From Apostichopus japonicus (Eukaryota > Echinodermata > Holothuroidea > Aspidochirotida > Stichopodidae), in assembly GCF_037975245.1 (NCBI RefSeq), contig NC_092581.1:7221501-7285500 (forward strand): a stretch of 64,000 nucleotides of DNA, in the 5' to 3' direction. The notes under the pieces were generated by a model. The model had not been told where the DNA came from and searched no databases. It saw only the letters and a list, made by a program, of their open reading frames with translations. This document shows, piece by piece, positions 1 through 15,700 of the stretch. Every line of letters begins with the position of its first letter. Position 1 is the stretch's first letter. Position numbers and translations under genes: made by a program.

Positions 1-32
1 CGGTACGGAACATTCGATTGATCGGTACCGCA

Positions 33-1498
33 CATTCGATTGATCGGTACCGCACATTCGATTGATCGGTACGGAACATTCGATTGATCGGTACTACACA
101 TTCGATTGATCGGTACCGTACATTCGATTGATCGGCACCGCACATTCGATTGATCGGTACGGAACATTCGATTGATCGGTACGGAACATTCGATTGATCG
201 GTACCGCACATTCGATTGATCGGTACGGAACATTCGATTGATCGGTACGGAACATTCGATTGATCGGTACTACAAATTCGATTGATCGGTACCGTACATT
301 CGATTGATCGGTACCGCACATTCGATTGATCGGTACGGAACATTCGATTAATCGGTAACGAACATTCGATTGATCGGTACCGCACATTCGATTGATCGGT
401 ACGGAACATTCGTTTGATCGGTACGGGACATTCGATTGATCGGTACCGCACATTCGATTATTCAGTACGGAACATTCGATTGATCGGTACGGCACATTCG
501 ATTGGTCGGTACCGCACATTCGATTGATCGGTACGGAACATTCAATTGATCGGTACGGAACATTCGATTGATCGGTACGGAACATTCGATTGATCGGTAC
601 GGAACATTCGATTGATCGGTACCGTACATTCGATTAATCGGTACCACATATTCGATTGATCGGTACCGTACATTCGATTGATCGGTACTGCACATTCGAT
701 TGATCGGTACCGTACATTCGATTAATCGGTAACGAACATTCGATTGATCGGTACCGCACATTCGATTGATCGGTACGGAACATTCGATTGATCGGTACTA
801 CACATTCGATTGATCGGTACCGTACATTCGATTGATCGGCACCGCACATTCGATTGATCGGTACGGAACATTCGATTGATCGGTACGGAACATTCGATTG
901 ATCGGTACCGCACATTCGATTGATCGGTACGGAACATTCGATTGATCGGTACCGCACATTCGATTGATCGGTACGGAACATTCGATTGATCGGTACGGAA
1001 CATTCGATTGATCGGTACCGCACATTCGATTGATCGGTACGGAACATTCGATTAATCGGTAACTAACATTCGATTGATCGGTACCGCACATTCGATTGAT
1101 CGGTACGGAACATTCGTTTGATCGGTACGGGACATTCGATTGATCGGTACCGCACATTCGATTATTCAGTACGGAACATTCGATTGATCGGTACGGCACA
1201 TTCGATTGGTCGGTACCGCACATTCGATTGATCGGTACGGAACATTCAATTGATCGGTACGGAACATTCGATTGATCGGTACGGAACATTCGATTGATCG
1301 GTACGGAACATTCGATTGATCGGTACCGTACATTCGATTAATCGGTACCACATATTCGATTGATCGGTACCGTACATTCGATTGATCGGTACTGCACATT
1401 CGATTGATCGGTACCGTACATTCGATTAATCGGTAACGAACATTCGATTGATCGGTACCGCACATTCGATTGATCGGTACGGAACATTCGATTGATCG
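33..1498. repeat. 704-bp higher-order tandem duplication (32 units)
   Basis: The order of slot variants from about 33 repeats 704 bp later, to about 1,498, giving two head-to-tail copies of a 32-unit block. Shared markers include the GATTATTCAG unit at 451 and 1155 and the GATTGGTCGG unit two units after each. The copies differ by scattered single bases, including AACGAA versus AACTAA near 350 and 1052. The offset is exactly 32 x 22. Confidence 0.85.
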
Positions 1499-4400
1499 GT
1501 ACGGAACATTCGATTGATCGGTACGGAACATTCGATTGATCGGTACGGAACATTCGATTGATCGGTACCGTACATTCGATTAATCGGTACCACATATTCG
1601 ATTGATCGGTTCCGTACATTCGATTGATCGGTACTGCACATTCGATTGATCGGTACCGTACATTCGATTAATCGGTAACGAACCTTCGATTGATCGGTAC
1701 CGCACATTCGATTGATCGCCACCGCACATTCGATTGATCGGTGCGGAACATTCGATTGATCGGTACGGAACATTCGATTGATCGGTACCGCACATTCGAT
1801 TGATCGGTACCGCACATTCGATTGATCGGTACCGTACATTCGATTAATCGGTACTACACATTCGATTGATCGGTACGGAACATTCGATTGATCGGTACCG
1901 TACATTCGATTGATCGGTACGGAACATTCGATTGATCGGTACAGAACATTCGTTTGATCGGTACCGCACATTCGATTGATCGGTACCGTACATTCGATTG
2001 ATCGGCACCGCACATTCGATTGATCGGTACGGAACATTCGATTGATCGGTACGGAACATTCGATTGATCGGTACCGCACATTCGATTGATCGGTACGGAA
2101 CATTCGATTGATCGGTACGGAACATTCGATTGATCGGTACGGAACATTCGATTGATCGGTACCGTACATTCGATTGATCGGTACCGCACATTCGATTGAT
2201 CGGTACCGCACATTCGATTGATCGGTACGGAACATTCGATTGATCGGTACCGTACATTCGATTGATCGGTACGGAACATTCGATTGATCGGTACCGCACA
2301 TTCGATTGATCGGTACCGTACATTCGATTAATCGGTACCAAACATTCGATTGATCGGTACGGAACATTCGATTGATCGGTACCGTACATTCGATTAATCG
2401 GTACGGAAAATTCGATTGATCGGTACGGAACATTCGATTGATCGGTACCGTACATTCGATTGATCGGTACTGCACATTCGATTGATCGGTACGGAACATT
2501 CGATTGAGCGGTTCCCCACATTCGATTGATCGGTAAGGAACATTCGATTGATCGGTACCGTACATTCGATTAATCGGTACCACATATTCGATTGATCGGT
2601 ACCGTACATTCGATTGATCGGTACTGCACATTCGATTGATCGGTACGGAACATTCGATTGATCGGTACTACAAATTCGATTGATCGGTACCGTACATTCG
2701 ATTGATCGGTACCGCACATTAGATTGATCGGTACGGAACATTCGATTAATCGGTAACGAACATTCGATTGATCGGTACCGCACATTCGATTGATCGGTAC
2801 GGAACATTCGTTTGATCGGTACGGGACATTCGATTGATCGGTACCGCACATTCGATTATTCAGTACGGAACATTCGATTGATCGGTACGGCACATTCGAT
2901 TGGTCGGTACGGAACATTCGATTGATCGGTACGGAATATTCGTTTGATCGGTACTGCACATTCGATTGATCGGTACGGAACATTCGATTGATCGGTACGG
3001 AACATTCGATTGATCGGTACGGAACATTCGATTGATCGGTACGGAACATTCGATTGGTCGGTACGGAATATTCGATTGATCGGTACCGCATTTTCCATTG
3101 ATCAGTGCCGCACATTCGATTAATCGGTAACGAACTTTCGATTGATCGGTACGGAACATTCGATTGATCAATACCGAACATTCGATTGATCGGTACCGCA
3201 CATTCGATTGATCGGTACCGCACATTCGATTGATCGGTACGGAACATTCGATTGATCGTTACCGCACATTCGATTGATCGGTACCGTACATTCGATTAAT
3301 CGGTACCACACATTCGATTGATCGGTACGGAACATTCGATTGATCGGTACCGTACATTCGATTGATCGGTACCGCACATTCGATTGATCAGTACGGAACA
3401 TTCGATTAATCGGGAACGAACATTCGATTGATCCTTACGGAACATTCGATTGATCGGTACCGTACATTCGATTGATCGGTACGGAACATTCGATTGATCG
3501 GTACCGCACATTCCATTGATCGGTACGGAACATTCGATTGATCGGTACCGCACATTCGATTGTTCGGTACGGAACATTCGATTGATCGGTACCGCACATT
3601 CGATTGATCGGTACCGTACATTCGATTAATCGGTACCAAACATTCGATTGATCGGTACGGAACATTCGATTGATCGGTACCGCTCATTCGATTGATCGGT
3701 ACCGTACATTCGATTAATCGGTACGGAAAATTCGATTGATCGGTACGGAACATTCGATTGATCGGTACCGTACATTCGATTGATCGGTACTGCACATTCG
3801 ATTGATCGGTACGGAACATTCGATTAATCGGTAACGAACATTCGATTGATCGGTACCGCACATTCGATTGAACGGAACCGCACATTCGATTGATCGGTAC
3901 GGAACATTCGATTGATCGGTACGGAACATTCGATTGATCGGTACCGCACATTCGATTGATCGGTACGGAACATTCGATTGATCGGTACCGTACATTCGAT
4001 TGATCGGTACTACACATTCGATTGATCGGTACAGAACATTCGATTGATCGGCACCGCACATTCGATTGATCGGTACGGAACATTCGATTGATCGGTACCG
4101 TACATTCGATTGATCGGTACCGCACATTCGATTGATCGGTACGGAACATTCGATTAATCGGTAACGAACATTCGATTGATCGGTACCGCACATTCGATTG
4201 ATCGGTACGGAACATTCGTTTGATCGGTACGGGACATTCGATTGATCGGTACCGCACATTCGATTATTCAGTACGGAACATTCGATTGATCGGTACGGCA
4301 CATTCGATTGGTCGGTACCGCACATTCGATTGATCGGTACGGAACATTCGATTGATCGGTACGGAACATTCGATTGATCGGTACTACAAATTCGATTGAT

Positions 4401-5110
4401 CGGTACCGTACATTCGATTGATCGAAACCGCACATTCGATTGATCGGTACGGAACATTCGATTAATCGGTAACGAACATTCGATTGATCGGTACCGCACA
4501 TTCGATTGATCGGTACGGAACATTCGATTGATCGGTACCGTACATTCGATTGATCGGTACGGAACATTCGATTGATCGGTACCGCACATTCGATTGATCG
4601 GTACGGAACATTCGATTGATCGGTACCGTACATTCGATTGATCGGTACGGAACATTCGATTGATCGGTACCGCACATTCGATTGATCGGTACCGTACATT
4701 CGATTAATCGGTACCAAACATTCGATTGATCGGTACGGAACATTCGATTGATCGGTACCGCTCATTCGATTGATCGGTACCGTACATTCTATTAATCAGT
4801 ACGGAAAATTCGATTGATCGGTACGGAACATTCGATTGATCGGTACCGTACATTCGATTGATCGGTACTGCACATTCGATTGATCGGTACGGAACATTCG
4901 ATTAATCGGTAACGAACATTCGATTGATCGGTACCGCACATTCGATTGATCGGCACCGCACATTCGATTGATCGGTACGGAACATTCGATTGATCGGTAC
5001 GGAACATTCGATTGATCGGTACCGCACATTCGATTGATCGGTACGGAACATTCGATTGATCGGTACCGTACATTCGATTAATCGGTACCACATATTCGAT
5101 TGATCGGTAC
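1000..5110. repeat. 4,334-bp higher-order block, copy A (197 units)
   Basis: The variant order in this stretch recurs 4,334 bp downstream, in copy B at 5,334-9,444. Markers that line up include the GATTATTCAG units at 2849/7183 and 4257/8591, the GATTGAGCGGTTCCCC unit near 2506/6840 and the CATTTTCC unit near 3089/7423. Divergence between copies is scattered substitutions. At the left edge, slots differ upstream of about 997/5331. At the right edge, variant order differs after about 5,108/9,442. Confidence 0.85.
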
Positions 5111-5810
5111 CGCACATTCGATTGATCGGTACGGAACATTTGATTGATCGGTACGGAACATTCGATTGATCGGTACCGCACATTCTATTGATCGGTACCG
5201 CACATTCGATTGATCGGTACGGAACATTCGATTGATCGGTACGGAACATTCGATTGATCGGTACCGTACATTCGATTGATCGGCACCGCACATTCGATTG
5301 ATCGGTACGGAACATTCGATTGATCGGTACCGTACATTCGATTGATCGGTACCGCACATTCGATTGATCGGTACGGAACATTCGATTAATCGGTAACGAA
5401 CATTCAATTGATCGGTACGGCACATTCGATTGATCGGTACGGAACATTCGTTTGATCGGTACGGGACATTCGATTGATCGGTACCGCACATTCGATTATT
5501 CAGTACGGAACATTCGATTGATCGGTACGGCACATTCGATTGGTCGGTACCGCACATTCGATTGATCGGTACGGAACATTCGATTGATCGGTACTGCACA
5601 TTCGATTGATCGGTACGGAACATTCGATTGATCGGTACGGAACATTCGATTGATCGGTACCGTACATTCGATTAATCGGTACCACATATTCGATTGATCG
5701 GTACCGTACATTCGATTGATCGGTACTGCACATTCGATTGATCGGTACCGTACATTCGATTAATCGGTACGGAACATTCGATTGATCGGTACCGCACATT
5801 CGATTGATCG
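4320..5810. repeat. Segment duplicated at +5,412 bp (246 units)
   Basis: The variant order here recurs at 9,732-11,222. Diagnostic units shared by both include GATCGAAACCGCA near 4422/9834, the TTAATCAGTACGGAAAATT run near 4794/10206, the CATTTGATTG unit near 5148/10560 and the GATTATTCAG unit at 5489/10901. It overlaps the join between the two 4,334-bp blocks, so it marks a separate exchange. Confidence 0.82.
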
Positions 5811-8800
5811 GTACGGAACATTCGATTGATCGGTACGGAACATTCGATTGATCGGTACGGAACATTCGATTGATCGGTACGGAACATTCGATTGATCGGT
5901 ACCGTACATTCGATTAATCGGTACCACATATTCGATTGATCGGTTCCGTACATTCGATTGATCGGTACTGCACATTCGATTGATCGGTACCGTACATTCG
6001 ATTAATCGGTAACGAACATTCGATTGATCGGTACCGCACATTCGATTGATCGCCACCGCACATTCGATTGATCGGTGCGGAACATTCGATTGATCGGTAC
6101 GGAACATTCGATTGATCGGTACCGCACATTCGATTGATCGGTACCGCACATTCGATTGATCGGTACCGTACATTCGATTAATCGGTACTACACATTCGAT
6201 TGATCGGTACGGAACATTCGATTGATCGGTACCGTACATTCGATTGATCGGTACGGAACATTCGATTGATCGGTACAGAACATTCGTTTGATCGGTACCG
6301 CACATTCGATTGATCGGTACCGTACATTCGATTGATCGGCACCGCACATTCGATTGATCGGTACGGAACATTCGATTGATCGGTACGGAACATTCGATTG
6401 ATCGGTACCGCACATTCGATTGATCGGTACGGAACATTCGATTGATCGGTACGGAACATTCGATTGATCGGTACGGAACATTCGATTGATCGGTACCGTA
6501 CATTCGATTGATCGGTACCGCACATTCGATTGATCGGTACCGCACATTCGATTGATCGGTACGGAACATTCGATTGATCGGTACCGTACATTCGATTGAT
6601 CGGTACGGAACATTCGATTGATCGGTACCGCACATTCGATTGATCGGTACCGTACATTCGATTAATCGGTACCAAACATTCGATTGATCGGTACGGAACA
6701 TTCGATTGATCGGTACCGTACATTCGATTAATCGGTACGGAAAATTCGATTGATCGGTACGGAACATTCGATTGATCGGTACCGTACATTCGATTGATCG
6801 GTACTGCACATTCGATTGATCGGTACGGAACATTCGATTGAGCGGTTCCCCACATTCGATTGATCGGTAAGGAACATTCGATTGATCGGTACCGTACATT
6901 CGATTAATCGGTACCACATATTCGATTGATCGGTACCGTACATTCGATTGATCGGTACTGCACATTCGATTGATCGGTACGGAACATTCGATTGATCGGT
7001 ACTACAAATTCGATTGATCGGTACCGTACATTCGATTGATCGGTACCGCACATTAGATTGATCGGTACGGAACATTCGATTAATCGGTAACGAACATTCG
7101 ATTGATCGGTACCGCACATTCGATTGATCGGTACGGAACATTCGTTTGATCGGTACGGGACATTCGATTGATCGGTACCGCACATTCGATTATTCAGTAC
7201 GGAACATTCGATTCATCGGTACGGCACATTCGATTGGTCGGTACGGAACATTCGATTGATCGGTACGGAATATTCGTTTGATCGGTACTGCACATTCGAT
7301 TGATCGGTACGGAACATTCGATTGATCGGTACGGAACATTCGATTGATCGGTACGGAACATTCGATTGATCGGTACGGAACATTCGATTGGTCGGTACGG
7401 AATATTCGATTGATCGGTACCGCATTTTCCATTGATCAGTGCCGCACATTCGATTAATCGGTAACGAACTTTCGATTGATCGGTACGGAACATTCGATTG
7501 ATCAATACCGAACATTCGATTGATCGGTACCGCACATTCGATTGATCGGTACCGCACATTCGATTGATCGGTACGGAACATTCGATTGATCGTTACCGCA
7601 CATTCGATTGATCGGTACCGTACATTCGATTAATCGGTACCACACATTCGATTGATCGGTACGGAACATTCGATTGATCGGTACCGTACATTCGATTGAT
7701 CGGTACCGCACAATCGATTGATCAGTACGGAACATTCGATTAATCGGGAACGAACATTCGATTGATCCTTACGGAACATTCGATTGATCGGTACCGTACA
7801 TTCGATTGATCGGTACGGAACATTCGATTGATCGGTACCGCACATTCCATTGATCGGTACGGAACATTCGATTGATCGGTACCGCACATTCGATTGATCG
7901 GTACGGAACATTCGATTGATCGGTACCGCACATTCGATTGATCGGTACCGTACATTCGATTAATCGGTACCAAACATTCGATTGATCGGTACGGAACATT
8001 CGATTGATCGGTACCGCTCATTCGATTGATCGGTACCGTACATTCGATTAATCGGTACGGAAAATTCGATTGATCGGTACGGAACATTCGATTGATCGGT
8101 ACCGTACATTCGATTGATCGGTACTGCACATTCGATTGATCGGTACGGAACATTCGATTAATCGGTAACGAACATTCGATTGATCGGTACCGCACATTCG
8201 ATTGAACGGAACCGCACATTCGATTGATCGGTACGGAACATTCGATTGATCGGTACGGAACATTCGATTGATCGGTACCGCACATTCGATTGATCGGTAC
8301 GGAACATTCGATTGATCGGTACCGTACATTCGATTGATCGGTACTACACATTCGATTGATCGGTACAGAACATTCGATTGATCGGTACCGCACATTCGAT
8401 TGATCGGTACGGAACATTCGATTGATCGGTACCGTACATTCGATTGATCGGTACCGCACATTCCATTGATCGGTACGGAACATTCGATTAATCGGTAACG
8501 AACATTCGATTGATCGGTACCGCACATTCGATTGATCGGTACGGAACATTCGTTTGATCGGTACGGGACATTCGATTGATCGGTACCGCACATTCGATTA
8601 TTCAGTACGGAACATTCGATTGATCGGTACGGCACATTCGATTGGTCGGTACGGAACATTCGATTGAACGGTACGGAATATTCGTTTGATCGGTACGGCA
8701 CATTCGATTGATCGGTACGGAACATTCGATTAATCGGTAACGAACATTCGATTGATCAGTACCGCATTTTCCATTGATCAGTGCCGCACATTCGATTAAT

Positions 8801-9444
8801 CGGGAACGAACATTCGATTGATCGGTACCGCACATTCGATTGATCGGTACGGAACATTCGATTGATCGGTACCGTACATTCGATTGATCGGTACGGAACA
8901 TTCGATTGATCGGTACCGCACATTCGATTGATCGGTACGGAACATTCGATTGATCGGTACCGTACATTCGATTGATCGGTACGGAACATTCGATTGATCG
9001 GTACCGCACATTCGATTGATCGGTACCGTACATTCGATTAATCGGTACCAAACATTCGATTGATCGGTACGTAACATTCGATTGATCGGTACCGCTCATT
9101 CGATTGATCGGTACCGTACATTCTATTAATCAGTACGGAAAATTCGATTGATCGGTACGGAACATTCGATTGATCGGTACCGTACATTCGATTGATCGGT
9201 ACTGCACATTCGATTGATCGGTACGGAACATTCGATTAATCGGTAACGAACATTCGATTGATCGGTACCGCACATTCGATTGATCGGCACCGCACATTCG
9301 ATTGATCGGTACGGAACATTCGATTGATCGGTACGACACATTCGATTGATCGGTACCGCACATTCGATTGATCGGTACGGAACATTCGATTGATCGGTAC
9401 CGTACATTCGATTAATCGGAACCACATATTCGATTGATCGGTAC
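5334..9444. repeat. 4,334-bp higher-order block, copy B
   Basis: This is the second copy of the block at 1,000-5,110, in direct orientation at an offset of exactly 197 x 22 bp. The two copies are nearly adjacent, so this is a tandem duplication. Small differences are visible: near 7,207 GATTCATCGG replaces GATTGATCGG, and near 8,645-8,720 copy B has a run of local variants that copy A lacks. Confidence 0.85.
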
Positions 9445-9559
9445 CGTACATTCGATTGATCGAAACCGCACATTCGATTGATCGGTACGGAACATTCGAT
9501 TGATCGGTACGGAACATTTGATTGATCGGTACGGAACATTCGATTGATCGGTACCGCAC

Positions 9560-12110
9560 ATTCGATTGATCGGTACCGCACATTCGATTGATCGGTACGG
9601 AACATTCGATTGATCGGTACTACACATTCGATTGATCGGTACCGTACATTCGATTGATCGGCACCGCACATTCGATTGATCGGTACGGAACATTCGATTG
9701 ATCGGTACGGAACATTCGAGTGATCGGTACCGCATATTCGATTGATCGGTACGGAACATTCGATTGATCGGTACGGAACATTCGATTGATCGGTACTACA
9801 AATTCGATTGATCGGTACCGTACATTCGATTGATCGAAACCGCACATTCGATTGATCGGTACGGAACATTCGATTAATCGGTAACGAACATTCGATTGAT
9901 CGGTACCGCACATTCGATTGATCGGTACGGAACATTCGATTGATCGGTACCGTACATTCGATTGATCGGTACGGAACATTCGATTGATCGGTACCGCACA
10001 TTCGATTGATCGGTACGGAACATTCGATTGATCGGTACCGTACATTCGATTGATCGGTACGGAACATTCGATTGATCGGTACCGCACATTCGATTGATCG
10101 GTACCGTACATTCGATTAATCGGTACCAAACATTCGATTGATCGGTACGGAACATTCGATTGATCGGTACCGCTCATTCGATTGATCGGTACCGTACATT
10201 CTATTAATCAGTACGGAAAATTCGATTGATCGGTACGGAACATTCGATTGATCGGTACCGTACATTCGATTGATCGGTACTGCACATTCGATTGATCGGT
10301 ACGGAACATTCGATTAATCGGTAACGAACATTCGATTGATCGGTACCGCACATTCGATTGATCGGCACCGCACATTCGATTGATCGGTACGGAACATTCG
10401 ATTGATCGGTACGGAACATTCGATTGATCGGTACCGCACATTCGATTGATCGGTACGGAACATTCGATTGATCGGTACCGTACATTCGATTAATCGGTAC
10501 CACATATTCGATTGATCGGTACCGCACATTCGATTGATCGGTACGGAACATTTGATTGATCGGTACGGAACATTCGATTGATCGGTACCGCACATTCTAT
10601 TGATCGGTACCGCACATTCGATTGATCGGTACGGAACATTCGATTGATCGGTACGGAACATTCGATTGATCGGTACCGTACATTCGATTGATCGGCACCG
10701 CACATTCGATTGATCGGTACGGAACATTCGATTGATCGGTACCGTACATTCGATTGATCGGTACCGCACATTCGATTGATCGGTACGGAACATTCGATTA
10801 ATCGGTAACGAACATTCAATTGATCGGTACGGCACATTCGATTGATCGGTACGGAACATTCGTTTGATCGGTACGGGACATTCGATTGATCGGTACCGCA
10901 CATTCGATTATTCAGTACGGAACATTCGATTGATCGGTACGGCACATTCGATTGGTCGGTACCGCACATTCGATTGATCGGTACGGAACATTCGATTGAT
11001 CGGTACTGCACATTCGATTGATCGGTACGGAACATTCGATTGATCGGTACGGAACATTCGATTGATCGGTACCGTACATTCGAATAATCGGTACCACATA
11101 TTCGATTGATCGGTACCGTACATTCGATTGATCGGTACTGCACATTCGATTGATCGGTACCGTACATTCGATTAATCGGTAACGAACATTCGATTGATCG
11201 GTACCGCACATTCGATTGATCGCCACCGCACAATCGATTGATCGGTGCGGAACATTCGATTGATCGGTACGGAACATTCGATTGATCGGTACCGCACATT
11301 CGATTGATCGGTACCGCACATTCGATTGATCGGTACCGTACATTCGATTAATCGGTACTACACATTCGATTGATCGGTACGGAACATTCGATTGATCGGT
11401 ACCGTACATTCGATTGATCGGTACGGAACATTCGATTGATCGGTACGGAACATTCGATTGATCGGTACCGCACATTCGATTGATCGGTACCGCACATTCG
11501 ATTGATCGGTACGGAACATTCGATTGATCGGCACTACACATTCGATTGATCGGTACCGTACATTCGATTGATCGTCACCGCACTTTCGATTGATCGGTAC
11601 GGAACATTCGATTGATCGGTACGGAACATTCGATTGATCGGTACTACAAATTCGATTGATCGGTACCGTACATTCGATTGATCGGTACCGCACATTCGAT
11701 TGATCGGTACGGAACATTCGATTAATCGGTAACGAACATTCGATTGATCGGTACCGCACATTCGATTGATCGGTACGGAACATTCGATTGATCGGTACGG
11801 CACATTCGATTGGTCGGTACCGCACATTCGATTGATCGGTACGGAACATTCGATTGATCGGTACGGAACATTCGATTGATCGGTACGGAACATTCGATTG
11901 ATCGGTACTGCACATTCGATTGATCGGTACGGAATATTCGTTTGATCGGTACTGCACATTCGATTGATCGGTACCGCACATTCGATTGATCGCCACCGCA
12001 CATTCGATTGATCGGTGCGGAACATTCGATTGATCGGTACGGAACATTCGATTGATCGGTACCGCACATTCGATTGATCGGTACCGCACATTCGATTGAT
12101 CGGTACCGTA
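9560..12110. repeat. Segment duplicated at +3,652/+3,586 bp
   Basis: The variant order recurs at 13,212-15,700. The offset is 3,652 bp (166 units) up to about 11.1 kb and 3,586 bp (163 units) after that, so one copy has gained or lost three whole units. Shared markers include CATTCGAGTG at 9713/13365, GATTATTCAG at 10901/14553 and CGAATAATCGG near 11082/14734. Confidence 0.8.
9732..11222. repeat. Second copy of the segment at 4,320-5,810
   Basis: This direct-orientation copy lies at +5,412 bp. It matches through the marker units listed for the first copy and diverges after about 11,222. From there it continues with CGCCACCGCA-type units instead, like those near 6,051. Confidence 0.82.
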
Positions 12111-13510
12111 CATTCGATTAATCGGTACTGCACATTCGATTGATCGGTACGGAACATTCGATTGATCGGTACCGTACATTCGATTGATCGGTACGGAACA
12201 TTCGATTGATCGGTACGGAACATTCGATTGATCGGTACCGCACATTCGATTGATCGGTACGGAACATTCGATTGATCGGTACGGAACATTCGATTGATCG
12301 GTACTACACATTCGATTGATCGGTACCGTACATTCGATTGATCGGCACCGCACATTCAATTGATCGGTACGGAACATTCGATTGATCGGTACGGAACATT
12401 CGATTGATCGGTACCGCACATTCGATTGATCGGTACGGAACATTCGATTGATCGGTACTACAAATTCGATTGATCGGTACGGAACATTCGATTGATCGGT
12501 ACGGAACATTCGATTGATCGGTACTACACATTCGATTGATCGGTACCGTACATTCGATTGATCGGCACCGCACATTCGATTGATCGGTACGGAACATTCG
12601 ATTGATCGGTACGGAACATTCGAGTGATCGGTACCGCACATTCGATTGATCGGTACGGAACATTCCATTGATCGGTACGGAACATTCGATTGATCGGTAC
12701 TACAAATTCGATTGATCGGTACCGTACATTCGATTGATCGGTACCGCACATTCGATTGATCGGTGCGGAACATTCGATTGATCGGTACGGAACATTCGAT
12801 TGATCGGTACCGCACATTCGATTGATCGGTACCGCACATTCGATTCATCGGTACCGTACATTCGATTAATCGGTACGGCACATTCGATTGATCGGTACGG
12901 AACATTCGATTGATCGGTACCGTACATTCGATTGATCGGTACGGAACATTCGATTGATCGGTACGGAACATTCGATTGATCGGTACCGCACATTCGATTG
13001 ATCGGTACGGAACATTCGATTGATCGGTACGGAACATTCGATTGATCGGTACTACACATTCGATTGATCGGTACCGTACATTCGATTGATCGGCACCGCA
13101 CATTCAATTGATCGGTACGGAACATTCGATTGATCGGTACGGAACATTCGATTGATCGGTACCGCACATTCGATTGATCGGTACGGAACATTCGATTGAT
13201 CGGTACTACAAATTCGATTGATCGGTACGGAACATTCGATTGATCGGTACGGAACATTCGATTGATCGGTACTACACATTCGATTGATCGGTACCGTACA
13301 TTCGATTGATCGGCACCGCACATTCGATTGATCGGTACGGAACATTCGATTGATCGGTACGGAACATTCGAGTGATCGGTACCGCACATTCGATTGATCG
13401 GTACGGAACATTCCATTGATCGGTACGGAACATTCGATTGATCGGTACTACAAATTCGATTGATCGGTACCGTACATTCGATTGATCGGTACCGCACATT
13501 CGATTGATCG
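11990..13510. repeat. 748-bp higher-order tandem duplication (34 units)
   Basis: Variant order from about 11,990 repeats 748 bp later, to about 13,510, giving two head-to-tail copies of 34 units. Within it, a stretch of 360 bp (12,304-12,663 and 13,052-13,411) encodes the same residues on the minus strand with no difference. That points to a recent duplication. Confidence 0.83.
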
Positions 13511-15700
13511 GTACGGAACATTCGATTAATCGGTAACGAACATTCGATTGATCGGTACCGCACATTCGATTGATCGGTACGGAACATTCGATTGATCGGT
13601 ACCGTACATTCGATTGATCGGTACGGAACATTCGATTAATCGGTACCGCACATTCGATTGATCGGTACGGAACATTCGATTGATCGGTACCGTACATTCG
13701 ATTGATCGGTACGGAACATTCGATTGATCGGTACCGCACATTCGATTGATCGGTACCGTACATTCGATTCATCGGTACCAAACATTCGATTGATCGGTAC
13801 GGAACATTCGATTGATCGGTACCGCTCATTCGATTGATCGGTACCGTACATTCTATTAATCAGTACGGAAAATTCGATTGATCGGTACGGAACATTCGAT
13901 TGATCGGTACCGTACATTCGATTGATCGGTACTGCACATTCAATTGATCGGTACGGAACATTCGATTAATCGGTAACGAACATTCGATTGATCGGTACCG
14001 CACATTCGATTGATCGGCACCGCACATTCGATTGATCGGTACGGAACATTCGATTGATCGGTACGACACATTCGATTGATCGGTACCGCACATTCGATTG
14101 ATCGGTACGGAACATTCGATTGATCGGTACCGCACATTCGATTAATCGGTACCACATATTCGATTGATCGGTACCGCACATTCGATTGATCGGTACGGAA
14201 CATTTGATTGATCGGTACGGAACATTCGATTGATCGGTACCGCACATTCGATTGATCGGTACCGCACATTCGATTGATCGGTACGGAACATTCGATTGAT
14301 CGGTACGGAACATTCGATTGATCGGTACCGTACATTCGATTTATCGGCACCGCACATTCGATTGATCGGTACGGAACATTCGATTGATCGGTACCGTACA
14401 TTCGATTGATCGGTACCGCACATTCTATTGATCGGTACGGAACATTCGATTAATCGGTAACGAACATTCGATTGATCGGTACCGCACATTCGATTGATCG
14501 GTACGGAACATTCGTTTGATCGGTACGGGACATTCGATTGATCGGTACCGCACATTCGATTATTCAGTACGGAACATTCGATTGATCGGTACGGCACATT
14601 CGATTGGTCGGTACCGCACATTCGATTGATCGGAACGGAACATTCGATTGATCGGTACTGCACATTCGATTGATCGGTACGGAACATTCGATTGATCGGT
14701 ACGGAACATTCGATTGATCGGTACCGTACATTCGAATAATCGGTACCACATATTCGATTGATCGGTACCGTACATTCGATTGATCGGTACTGCACATTCG
14801 ATTGATCGCCACCGCACATTCGATTGATCGGTCCGGAACATTCGATTGATCGGTACGGAACATTCGATTGATCGGTACCGCACATTCGATTGATCGGTAC
14901 CGCACATTCGATTGATCGGTACCGTACATTCGATTAATCGGTACTACACATTCGATTGATCGGTACGGAACATTCGATTGATCGGTACCGTACATTCGAT
15001 TGATCGGTACGGAACATTCGATTGATCGGTACGGAACATTCGATTGATCGGTACCGCACATTCGATTGATCGGTACCGCACATTCGATTGATCGGTACGG
15101 AACATTCGATTGATCGGCACTACACATTCGATTGATCGGTACCGTACATTCGATTGATCGTCACCGCACATTCGATTGATCGGTACGGAACATTCGATTG
15201 ATCGGTACGGAACATTCGATTGATCGGTACTACAAATTCGATTGATCGGTACCGTACATTCGATTGATCGGTACCGCACATTCGATTGATCGGTACGGAA
15301 CATTCGATTAATCGGTAACGAACATTCGATTGATCGGTACCGCACATTCGATTGATCGGTACGGAACATTCGATTGATCGGTACGGCACATTCGATTGGT
15401 CGGTACCGCACATTCGATTGATCGGTACGGAACATTCGATTGATCGGTACGGAACATTCGATTGATCGGTACGGAACATTCGATTGATCGGTACTGTACA
15501 TTCGATTGATCGGTACGGAATATTCGTTTGATCGGTACTGCACATTCGATTGATCGGTACCGCTCATTCGATTGATCGCCACCGCACATTCGATTGATCG
15601 GTGCGGAACATTCGATTGATCGGTACGGAACATTCGATTGATCGGTACCGCACATTCGATTGATCGGTACCGCACATTCGATTGATCGGTACCGTACATT
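13212..15700. repeat. Second copy of the segment at 9,560-12,110
   Basis: This direct-orientation copy has three fewer units than the first between its left and right halves. Its right edge carries a GATTCATCGG unit near 15,703 that also appears near 12,843. That suggests patchwork exchange with the neighbouring 748-bp block. Confidence 0.78.
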
